DNA from: Macondimonas sp035325645
GTDB lineage: Bacteria; Pseudomonadota; Gammaproteobacteria; UBA5335
NCBI GenBank assembly: GCA_035325645.1
Contig: DAOKZK010000004.1
Coordinates: forward strand, 11,429 to 75,428
DNA: 64,000 nt
Reading direction: 5' to 3'
Position numbers and translations under genes: made by a program. Shown here one piece after another: positions 53,147 to 60,217 of this stretch. Under the pieces are notes generated by a model. It had not been told where the DNA came from. It saw only the letters and a program-made list of their open reading frames with translations, and did not search any database. Numbering within the stretch: position 1 is the first letter of the stretch; each line of letters begins with the position of its first letter.

Positions 53147-53893
53147 ATGAAGATTCTGGTGGGTGTCAAGCGGGTCGTTGATTACAACGTCCGCGTACAG
53201 GTCAAGCCGGACGGGTCCGGTGTGGCCCTCGACGGCGTCAAGATGAGCGTCAACCCTTTCGACGAAATCGCCGTTGAAGAAGCGTTGCGGCTCAAGGAAG
53301 CGGGCAAGGCCACGGAAGTCGTCGTGGTATCCATCGGCACCCCTGCCGCCCAGGAGCAGTTGCGCACGGCGCTTGCGATGGGCGCCGATCGCGCCATTCT
53401 GGTGGAAACGGCGGAAGCTCCCCAGCCCCTGACCGTTGCCCGCATCTTTGCCAAGCTGGTGGAGAAGGAAGGCGCAGGACTGGTGATTCTCGGCAAGCAG
53501 GCCATCGACGATGACGCCGGCCAGACGCCACAGATGCTGGCAGCGCTGCTGGGTTGTGCACAGGCTTCCTACGCCTCCAAGATCGAGATCAATGGCAACA
53601 GTGCCAAGGTGACCCAGGAAGTCGATGCCGGTCTGCAGACCATCGAAGTAGACCTGCCCGCCGTGATCAGCGCCGACTTGCGCTTGAACGAGCCGCGCTA
53701 CGTCAAGCTGCCCGACATCATGAAGGCCAAGAAAAAACCCCTCGACACCGTTGCTCTCGCCGATCTGGGCGTCGAGCCCGCCCCGGCGCTCAAGGTCGTC
53801 AAGACCGAAGCCCCTGCGGCGCGTAGCGGTGGCCGCAAGGTCGGCAGTGCCGAGGAACTGGTCAAGGAACTGAAGAACAAGGGGCTGCTGTAA
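53147..53893 (+). CDS. etfB: Electron transfer flavoprotein subunit beta
   Basis: EtfB binds AMP and, with EtfA, passes electrons from acyl-CoA dehydrogenases to the quinone pool. The 248-residue protein has the family start MKILVGVKRVVDYNVRV, NPFDEIAVEEALRLKE, the AMP-binding GKQAIDDDAGQTPQMLA and a Lys-rich tail. The etfA start overlaps the stop by one base. The pair is needed for fatty-acid or branched-chain acyl oxidation. Confidence 0.96.
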   Translation: MKILVGVKRVVDYNVRVQVKPDGSGVALDGVKMSVNPFDEIAVEEALRLKEAGKATEVVVVSIGTPAAQEQLRTALAMGADRAILVETAEAPQPLTVARIFAKLVEKEGAGLVILGKQAIDDDAGQTPQMLAALLGCAQASYASKIEINGNSAKVTQEVDAGLQTIEVDLPAVISADLRLNEPRYVKLPDIMKAKKKPLDTVALADLGVEPAPALKVVKTEAPAARSGGRKVGSAEELVKELKNKGLL

Positions 53894-54840
53894 TGAGCAA
53901 GGTACTGATTATCGGTGAGCAGACGGGCGGCGTCCTGGGTCAGGCCGTTGGCCGCGCTGTGGCCTGTGCCAAGGAACTGAATCCTGCGGAAGTGACGGTA
54001 GCGCTGTTCGGAGCCGGTGACATGGGCAGCGCAGCTCAGGCTGCGGCGGCGCTGGACGGCGTGACCCGCGTGGTTACCGTCGACAACCCGGCCAATGCCA
54101 ATCCGCTGGCCGCTCTGGTTGCACCGCAGGTGGTGGCCCTGGCCCAGCAGGGCGGCTACAGCCACATCCTGGCCGGCAACACCAGTCTGGGCAAGGACAC
54201 CATGCCTCGGGTCGCGGCGCTGCTGGGGGTTCCTCAGGTGACCGACATCATGCAGGTGTTGGGGGCGCGCAGCTTCAAGCGGCCGACCTATGCCGGTAAC
54301 GCCATCGTGACCGTCGAGGTGGAAGGCGACGGCGTGATTTGCGGGACGGTTCGCGGCGCGTCGTATCCAGCCGTGGGCACGGGCGGTTCGGCGGCCATCG
54401 AAGCGGTGAGCCTGGATGTGGCACTGCCCGGCCACACCCGTTTCGTGTCGCAGGAAACCAGCAAGAGCGATCGCCCTGATCTGCAGAGCGCGCCCAAGGT
54501 CGTCTCGGGCGGCCGTGGCGTTGGCAGCGCGGAGAACTTCAAGGTGATCTTCAACTTCGCCGACAAGATCGGCGCTGCCGTTGGCGCATCCCGCGCGGCT
54601 GTGGATGCCGGTTTTGTTCCCAACGAGATGCAGGTCGGCCAGACCGGGAAGATCATCGCGCCCGAGCTTTATGTCGCAGTCGGGATCTCCGGTGCCATTC
54701 AGCATCTGGCAGGCATCAAGGACGCCGGGACCATCGTCGCCATCAACAAGGACGAAGAGGCGCCCATCTTCGAGGTAGCCGATCTGGGTCTGGTGGGCGA
54801 TCTGTTCCAGGTCCTGCCGGAATTGGAAAAGCTGATCTGA
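53893..54840 (+). CDS. etfA: Electron transfer flavoprotein subunit alpha
   Basis: EtfA carries the FAD of the ETF heterodimer. The 315-residue protein has the C-terminal FAD-binding domain with VVSGGRGVGSAENF, GASRAAVDAGFVPNEMQVGQTGKII, YVAVGISGAIQHLAGIKD and INKDEEAPIF. The length is normal. It starts at ATG 53893, using the last base of the etfB stop. A strong terminator follows. Confidence 0.96.
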   Translation: MSKVLIIGEQTGGVLGQAVGRAVACAKELNPAEVTVALFGAGDMGSAAQAAAALDGVTRVVTVDNPANANPLAALVAPQVVALAQQGGYSHILAGNTSLGKDTMPRVAALLGVPQVTDIMQVLGARSFKRPTYAGNAIVTVEVEGDGVICGTVRGASYPAVGTGGSAAIEAVSLDVALPGHTRFVSQETSKSDRPDLQSAPKVVSGGRGVGSAENFKVIFNFADKIGAAVGASRAAVDAGFVPNEMQVGQTGKIIAPELYVAVGISGAIQHLAGIKDAGTIVAINKDEEAPIFEVADLGLVGDLFQVLPELEKLI

Positions 54841-54887
54841 ACCGACCGTATGGCCGTGCGGGCGATACCGGCGCGGTTTGACTGAAA

Positions 54888-54914
54888 GAGGGGGCCCGTG
54901 CCCCCTCTTTTTTT
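54888..54914 (+). terminator. Rho-independent terminator after etfA
   Basis: GAGGGGGC and GCCCCCTC form an eight-bp stem with a CCGT loop, followed by seven T residues. Confidence 0.93.
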
Positions 54915-55049
54915 GGGTCGACGCAAAGGTCGGCGGCCGCGGACGGTCGATCCGGGGGGAGCGCGCTTGCGGCGATTTCACGCGCGGTTTATGGTCATCG
55001 CCCGAGCGCTGGCGCTCGGCATCTCTAACCATCACAAGGAGTGCGCTAC

Positions 55050-55448
55050 ATGTCGGCGGAACTGTTTTGGCTCACCTGGACCGTGATCCTGACCGCCTTT
55101 ATGTTTTTTCCCTACGTCCTGAACCGGATCGCTATCCGCGGCCTGTTCGGCGCCATGGGCAATCCTCGCTCCGATGACTTGCCCGAGTCGGACTGGGCGC
55201 GGCGTGCCATGCGCGCCCATGCCAATGCGGTGGAAAACCTCGTCGTCTTTGCCCCGCTGGTACTCATGGTGGAACTCGTCGGTGCCAATTCGGGATTGAC
55301 GGCATTCGGTGCGGCCCTCTATTTCTGGGCCCGGCTGGTGCATTACGCAGTCTATGCCATGGGCATCCCGATCGTGCGGACCTTGAGTTTTTTTGCGGGT
55401 CTGGCGGGAGAAGTCCTGCTCATGATCGCCCTCATCGGGGCGATGTGA
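55050..55448 (+). CDS. MAPEG family membrane protein
   Basis: The 132-residue protein has four membrane helices and the MAPEG pattern (RAMRAHANAVENLVVFAPLVL, the loop with Arg and Glu/Asn that binds glutathione in the eukaryotic relatives, and ALYFWARLVHYAVYAMGIPIVRT). Bacterial MAPEG proteins are mostly of unknown role, with some glutathione transferase activity. AAGGAG stands eight bases before ATG 55050. Confidence 0.88.
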   Translation: MSAELFWLTWTVILTAFMFFPYVLNRIAIRGLFGAMGNPRSDDLPESDWARRAMRAHANAVENLVVFAPLVLMVELVGANSGLTAFGAALYFWARLVHYAVYAMGIPIVRTLSFFAGLAGEVLLMIALIGAM

Positions 55449-55458
55449 GACTGGCGTG

Positions 55459-56454
55459 ATGCGCATGCGCGCCCTGATCGCCAGCCGCCCCGGCGGACCG
55501 GAGGTGCTGGAGTGGGTCGAAGTCGATCTGCCGGAAGTGGGCAGCGAAGAGGTCAGGGTTCGCGTGCGTGCGGCGGGCGTGAATCACGCCGATCTGCTGC
55601 AGCGCAGCGGACTCTATCCGCCGCCGCCCGGCTGGGACCCACGCCGGATCGGTCTGGAATATGCCGGCGTGGTCGAGCAGGCCGGCGAGCGCTGCGTCCT
55701 GCGTCGGCCGGGCGATCGGGTGATGGGCATCGTGGCAGCCGGTGCCTGCGCCGAATTCGTAACTGTACCGGAGCGAGAGACGCTTCCGGTTCCGGACGCG
55801 CTCACCGACGCCGATGCAGCCGCAACGCCGGAGGCGTTTCTGACAGCATTTCGTGCCTTGTGGGAGGAAGGTGCGCTGGCGCCCGGGCAGGCGGTGCTGA
55901 TCCGGGTTGCGACTTCGACGGTGGGCATGGCGGCGATCCAACTGGCCCATGTGGCTGGCCATCCCGTCGCCGGGACCGGGCGTGATCCGGATCGGTTGCA
56001 TTCCTTGCGCGATCTGGGCCTGGACCATCCTTTGGTCGAGGGCCCCGAGATGATGCAGCGTGCCCGAGCCGCTTTGGGTCGAGCACCTCAGCTTGTGCTG
56101 GATCTGTGGGGCGGTGGGCGACTGGCGGAAAATCTGGCGCTGCTCGCCGATGAGGGCTGTCTGGTCGTGGTCGGTCTGCTGGGCGGCGCCCGCGACACGC
56201 TCGATCTGGCTTCGCTGCTGATGCGACGGCAGAGCATCCGCACCCTGACCATGCGCAATCAGCCGATCGAGCGCCGCATCGCGCTGGTGCGCCGTTTCGA
56301 GCGCGAGGCCCTGCCGCTGCTGGCAGCCGAGCGCCTGGGCATACCTGTCGCGCAGGTCTATTCGATGGCCGATGCGGCGCAGGCGCATCGCGATATGGCA
56401 ACCGGCCATCGTCCGGGCAAGCTTGTCCTGTCACTGTCCTGCGGCGCAAGCTGA
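55459..56454 (+). CDS. NAD(P)H:quinone oxidoreductase, zinc-free MDR type (PIG3-like)
   Basis: The 331-residue protein is a medium-chain reductase without the zinc-ligand pattern: VRVRAAGVNHADLLQRSGLYPPPPG (about 32-56) is typical of quinone oxidoreductases of the PIG3 type, followed by PEAFLTAFRALWEEGAL and a nucleotide-binding fold. In the usual GxGxxG position it reads RVATSTVGMAAIQLA. Several start codons lie together (GTG 55456, ATG 55459, ATG 55465); ATG 55459 is a middle choice. No good ribosome site is seen. It is 10 bases after the MAPEG gene. Confidence 0.85.
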   Translation: MRMRALIASRPGGPEVLEWVEVDLPEVGSEEVRVRVRAAGVNHADLLQRSGLYPPPPGWDPRRIGLEYAGVVEQAGERCVLRRPGDRVMGIVAAGACAEFVTVPERETLPVPDALTDADAAATPEAFLTAFRALWEEGALAPGQAVLIRVATSTVGMAAIQLAHVAGHPVAGTGRDPDRLHSLRDLGLDHPLVEGPEMMQRARAALGRAPQLVLDLWGGGRLAENLALLADEGCLVVVGLLGGARDTLDLASLLMRRQSIRTLTMRNQPIERRIALVRRFEREALPLLAAERLGIPVAQVYSMADAAQAHRDMATGHRPGKLVLSLSCGAS

Positions 56455-56724
56455 CCGCTCGATACCGCGCTCCGAACGCGGGCTTGGCCTTACATCCATG
56501 ATCACCGGGCCGCCGATGGTGCGGTGCCCGGTTCCATCGATCGTAAACACCCCCTCGCCGCACGCACCCGCTCCACGCGCCGCATCGCACGCCCCTTCGA
56601 TCATCCATTTCATGCGCTCGCATCGGGCGCCCCTGCGCCGACATGCCCGCATGATCCAATCTGGCGACATCGCAGCAGGGGGACTATGTTGGAAGACGGA
56701 TATTGGCCAATCGAAGGAGCATTC

Positions 56725-58275
56725 ATGTCAGGGAAGACCGGATTCTGGGCCATCGCCCAGCGCGAGCCTCAAAAGACCGCATTGATCGATGCTGCCGGTC
56801 GGGCGATACGTTTTCAGGAACTGGACGAGCGGGTAAACCGCCTCTCCAACGGCTTGCGTTCACTCGGGCTTCAGTATCGCGACGGCGTTGCCATGCTGAT
56901 GCACAACGATCCGGCCTGGATCGAGGCGTTTCTGGCCGCGCATCAGATCGGCCTCTATCTGACGCCCATCAACTACCATCTGACCGGTCCCGAGGTCGCC
57001 TACATCATCGGCAACTGCGAGGCCAAGGCGTTCATCGCCCACGAACGTCACGCCGCGGCGGCCATCAAGGCGGTCGAGGAATTGGGTTATGACCGTTCGC
57101 GCTGTTTTGCCGTGGGCGATATCCCCGGATTTCGCAGCTACGAGGACTTTCTCGCGGAACAGTCCGCCGAGCCGCCGGCGGAGCGCCAAGCCGGGACGCT
57201 GATGCTGTATACCTCCGGTACCACCGGCCGCCCCAAGGGCGTGCGGCGGCCGCTGATGCCGGGCAATCCGGACGTCGTGGCGAGCATGGCGGGCATGCTG
57301 GGGGCCTTGTTCAAGCTCAAGGCCGGCGAGGGGGTCCATCTGGTCACGGGCCCGCTCTACCATGCCGCCCCCGGCGGGTTCGGGAGCGCTTCCCTGCATC
57401 TGGGCCATACGCTGGTGCTGATGGACAAGTGGGACGCCGAGGACACCCTGCGCCTGGTCGAGCGCCACCGGGTGACCTCGACGCATATGGTTCCGACCAT
57501 GTTCCACCGCATGCTCGCATTGCCCGATGCGGTGAAGCGGCGCTACGACCTGTCCAGTCTGCGCGCGGTGATCCATGGCGCGGCACCGATCGGCGTCGAG
57601 GCGAAAAAGGCCTTGATCGCGTGGTGGGGGCCGGTGATCTACGAATACTACGGTGCGACCGAAGGAGGCGGGACCATCGCGACCTCCGAGGACTGGCTGA
57701 AAAAACCGGGCACCGTTGGCAAGCCTTGGCCGGGGACCGAGATCCGCATCTTCGACGATGCCGGCCATCCGTTGCCCGCGGGCGAGCCGGGCAACGTCTA
57801 TATGAAGTCCATGGTCGGCGAGTTCGAATACTACAAGGATCCCGGCAAGACACGGGAAAGCCACCGCGATGGACTGTTCACCGTGGGAGACATCGGTTAC
57901 CTGGACGAGGACGGCTGGCTGTTTCTTTGCGACCGGGCCAAGGACCTGATCATTTCCGGCGGCGTCAACATCTATCCGGCCGAGATCGAGAAAACCCTCA
58001 TGGAACATCCCAAAGTCGCCGACGCCGCAGTGTTCGGGATTCCCAACGAGGAGTGGGGCGAGGAGGTCAAGGCCGTTGTCCAGCCCGCCGACGGCATCGA
58101 GCCCGGTCCGGCGCTGGCCGAGGAACTGATGGCGTTCGCGGCTGAGCGCCTCGCCCGTTTCAAGCTACCCCGTTCCATTGATTTTGCGACCGAGTTGCCG
58201 CGTCTGGACACCGGCAAGCTCTACAAGCGTTTCCTGCGGGATCCCTACTGGGAGGGTCGTGAGCGAAAGATCTGA
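56725..58275 (+). CDS. Acyl-CoA ligase (AMP-forming, FadD-like)
   Basis: This enzyme of the ANL superfamily activates a carboxylic acid with ATP and CoA. The 516-residue protein has all core motifs: the P-loop YTSGTTGRPKGV, YEYYGATEGG, the hinge region YLDEDGWLFLCDRAKDLIISGGVNIYPAEIE, and the catalytic Lys in RLDTGKLYKR. A clear AAGGAG precedes ATG 56725; the frame is open upstream to 56524 without homology. It resembles mid- to long-chain acyl-CoA synthetases rather than acetyl-CoA synthetase (which is longer). The monooxygenase operon starts 215 bases after it on the same strand, and the promoter between them suggests separate control. The exact acid substrate cannot be inferred. Confidence 0.9.
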   Translation: MSGKTGFWAIAQREPQKTALIDAAGRAIRFQELDERVNRLSNGLRSLGLQYRDGVAMLMHNDPAWIEAFLAAHQIGLYLTPINYHLTGPEVAYIIGNCEAKAFIAHERHAAAAIKAVEELGYDRSRCFAVGDIPGFRSYEDFLAEQSAEPPAERQAGTLMLYTSGTTGRPKGVRRPLMPGNPDVVASMAGMLGALFKLKAGEGVHLVTGPLYHAAPGGFGSASLHLGHTLVLMDKWDAEDTLRLVERHRVTSTHMVPTMFHRMLALPDAVKRRYDLSSLRAVIHGAAPIGVEAKKALIAWWGPVIYEYYGATEGGGTIATSEDWLKKPGTVGKPWPGTEIRIFDDAGHPLPAGEPGNVYMKSMVGEFEYYKDPGKTRESHRDGLFTVGDIGYLDEDGWLFLCDRAKDLIISGGVNIYPAEIEKTLMEHPKVADAAVFGIPNEEWGEEVKAVVQPADGIEPGPALAEELMAFAAERLARFKLPRSIDFATELPRLDTGKLYKRFLRDPYWEGRERKI

Positions 58276-58308
58276 TCCATGCGGGTCCTAAAAAACCCGG
58301 CGGGCCTC

Positions 58309-58337
58309 TTGAACGGTCGTTCAATAGGGAGTATATG
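58309..58337 (+). promoter_or_regulatory. Predicted pmoCAB promoter with overlapping 16-bp operator palindrome
   Basis: TTGAACG-GT-CGTTCAA at 58309-58324 is an inverted repeat with seven-base arms, of the size bound by TetR-family dimers. Its first six bases, TTGAAC, also form a -35 element, with TATATG (58332-58337) exactly 17 bases downstream as -10. Binding of a repressor would hide the -35. The leader to the pmoC ATG is then about 145 bases. Confidence 0.6.
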
Positions 58338-58442
58338 TTGAGTCAGGGCCGGACTGCTCTTCCGGATCGGCTCGGAAAAGTCAAGCCGCTGCGGTCAAGT
58401 TTTTGCTCCGCAGGGTGGACGGTTCTTCATCCAACGAGAAAA

Positions 58443-58464
58443 CCCCCTTCTTTGAGAAAGGGGG
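58443..58464 (+). repeat. Hairpin in the pmoC leader just before the ribosome site
   Basis: CCCCCTTCT and AGAA-A-GGGGG form a nine-bp stem with one bulged A and a TTG loop. The pmoC ribosome site (AAGAGGAG) starts 11 bases further on. The sequence looks like the end of a small palindromic or MITE-like repeat; it has no T run, so it is not a terminator on this strand. Confidence 0.6.
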
Positions 58465-58490
58465 AATCTGCAACAAGAGGAGACACGATC

Positions 58491-59288
58491 ATGAGTACCG
58501 TAATGGATCGCAATGTGGCGGTCGAGTCGGCGAATGCCGCAGAGGCTCCGCGACCGCCTTGGTTATTGGCCTTCACGGTGACTGCGATCGCCGTGGTATT
58601 CATCGCCTTGGTGAAATGGTATCAGCACACCTTTTCCTGGTCGGTCGGGCTCGATTCGTTTTCCGACGAGTTCCAGGTCTACTGGATGCGGATCTTCTAC
58701 GCGCAAATCATTCTCTTGCCGCTATTGGGCGCCATCGGTGCTGGCTGGCTATGGTTGACACGCGATCGGGACATCATGAATCTGCCCGCGCGGGATGAAT
58801 TGCGGCGCTTTTATGCGATGTTCAGCATTCTGGTGGTGGCGGCAGTCGCTCTGATCGCGGCACTTGGGCTGCTCACCGAGGCGGATGCGGCCTGGCATCA
58901 GGTAGTGATTCGGGATACCGACTTCACGCCGACGCATATCTTCCTGTTCTATCTCGGGATTCCGGCGGGTCTGGGTGGCTTGGCCATGGCGTGGATCTGG
59001 GTGCACACCCGTCTTCCTTATTTCGCCAACCGCGTTTCCCTGCCGCTGTCGCTGGCCATCATCGGCTTCATGTGCGCAGGTCCTGTGGTCGCGTTCAACG
59101 AGTGGGCACACACCTTCTTCTATGCCGAGGAATTGTTTGGCGCGCCGGTGCACTGGTTTTTCGTGCTCGCCGGATTCTTCCTCGTGTTCCTGATTGGTTT
59201 CGTGATTCAGTGCCTGCAGCGTATGTATGAGCTGAGCCGGGTCTACAGCCTGGAGGAGGTGGAGAAGGAAATGGGTCTGTCCCGTTGA
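58491..59288 (+). CDS. pmoC: PmoC/AmoC subunit of copper membrane monooxygenase
   Basis: This is the first subunit gene of the operon, encoding a 265-residue membrane protein. GAGGAG lies before ATG 58491, and the upstream open frame (to 58335) covers the promoter leader, so it is not coding. Predicted copper ligands are complete: Asp132, His136 and His149, and Asn203, His207 and His221. The core sequence ADAAWHQVVIRDTDFTPTHI and NEWAHTFFYAEELFGAPVHW are nearly the same as in the orphan copy at 7150. Six hydrophobic segments are visible. The following 140-base gap to pmoA holds a strong stem-loop, a usual feature of such operons. Confidence 0.95.
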   Translation: MSTVMDRNVAVESANAAEAPRPPWLLAFTVTAIAVVFIALVKWYQHTFSWSVGLDSFSDEFQVYWMRIFYAQIILLPLLGAIGAGWLWLTRDRDIMNLPARDELRRFYAMFSILVVAAVALIAALGLLTEADAAWHQVVIRDTDFTPTHIFLFYLGIPAGLGGLAMAWIWVHTRLPYFANRVSLPLSLAIIGFMCAGPVVAFNEWAHTFFYAEELFGAPVHWFFVLAGFFLVFLIGFVIQCLQRMYELSRVYSLEEVEKEMGLSR

Positions 59289-59297
59289 TTGTCGACG

Positions 59298-59335
59298 CCG
59301 GAGCGAATGGTCGAGGGAGCGCCCATTCGCTTCGG
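59298..59335 (+). repeat. 13-bp stem-loop between pmoC and pmoA
   Basis: CCGGAGCGAATGG (59298-59310) pairs with CCATTCGCTTCGG (59323-59335), with one G-U pair and a 12-base loop. It begins nine bases after the pmoC stop. It has no T run. It may be a processing or stabilising element that sets different levels of pmoC and pmoAB mRNA. Confidence 0.8.
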
Positions 59336-59428
59336 CTTGCTGCGGATTCCCGAATTTGACATAGCCAGACGGACGCTCCATTTCCCAGTCGAATGCATGC
59401 CCACACGGAAACCCACGGAAGGATTCTC

Positions 59429-60217
59429 ATGGCCATTCAAATTGATACCGGCGATCAAGCCAATGTCGATCGCTCGCCGCGCGGCGAGGCGGTGATCAGC
59501 GTCAAGGAGCAGATGCAGGCCTGGCGAAATGCCGATCTGTTTTTCTTTCCGCTGATCTCCATCCTGATCGGAGGAGCTGCGGTTTTCCTGTGCGCTCTCA
59601 CGGTCGGCGATTGGAGCTATTGGATGGACTGGCGCGACCGGCGCTGGTGGCCACTGCTGACGCCCTTGCTGCTGCTGGCCTTGCCTGCCGTTGCGACATA
59701 CGCCTTCTGGAGATATTTCAAGCTTCCGGTGGCAGCCACGGGGTTGGCGCTGGGATTCTGGCTTTCCCAAATCGTCAGCCGGTATGTCAATTTCCATGTT
59801 TTCACCGCTTTTCCGATGAACTGGGTCATGCCGGAAGTCTGGATCGGCGCGGCCGTGGTTCTGGATGCCGTGTTGCTGATCACACGCAGTTTCGCCTTGA
59901 CGGGATTGGTCGGCGGGATGTTGTTCGGCCTTTTGTTTTCGGCCATGAACTGGCCGGTCGTTGCGCCCATGCACATGCCGGTCCAATTGGGTGACACGGT
60001 GATGACGCTGGCCGATTACATGGGCTTCCAGTATATCCGCACCGCCATGCCGGAATATGTGCGCATCATCGAAGCCGGTACATTGCGCACATTTGGGACG
60101 CATGTCGCGCCGGTCAGTGCTTTCGTTTCGGGATTCTTTGCCATCTTGGTCTACTACGTCTTCGTATGGATCGGCTCCAAGGGCTCCCGGCCGTCCTGGC
60201 TGGGGAAACTGGTATGA
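59429..60217 (+). CDS. pmoA: PmoA/AmoA subunit of copper membrane monooxygenase, divergent
   Basis: PmoA is an integral membrane subunit of particulate methane/ammonia/hydrocarbon monooxygenase. The 262-residue protein starts at ATG 59429 behind GGAAGGA; an in-frame ATG at 59393 lacks a ribosome site. Conserved landmarks are GDWSYWMDWRDRRWW (60-74), NWPVVAPMHMPVQ (174-186), YIRTAMPEYVRIIEAGTLRTFG (202-223) and VAPVSAFVSGF. In characterised enzymes the first reads GDWDFW, and GEW-NRY-NFWGW replaces what is here SQIVSRYVNFHVF (113-125). The N-terminal 30 residues are charged and longer than usual. These differences put it outside the classical methanotroph and ammonia-oxidiser groups, so its substrate is open. 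It overlaps pmoB by four bases. Confidence 0.95.
   Translation: MAIQIDTGDQANVDRSPRGEAVISVKEQMQAWRNADLFFFPLISILIGGAAVFLCALTVGDWSYWMDWRDRRWWPLLTPLLLLALPAVATYAFWRYFKLPVAATGLALGFWLSQIVSRYVNFHVFTAFPMNWVMPEVWIGAAVVLDAVLLITRSFALTGLVGGMLFGLLFSAMNWPVVAPMHMPVQLGDTVMTLADYMGFQYIRTAMPEYVRIIEAGTLRTFGTHVAPVSAFVSGFFAILVYYVFVWIGSKGSRPSWLGKLV

Noticed and set aside
56431..56670. Minus-strand open frame of 79 codons between the quinone reductase and the acyl-CoA ligase
   Set aside because: It overlaps the 3' end of the quinone reductase gene, has no good ribosome site and no recognisable domain; a residual gene is possible but unsupported.
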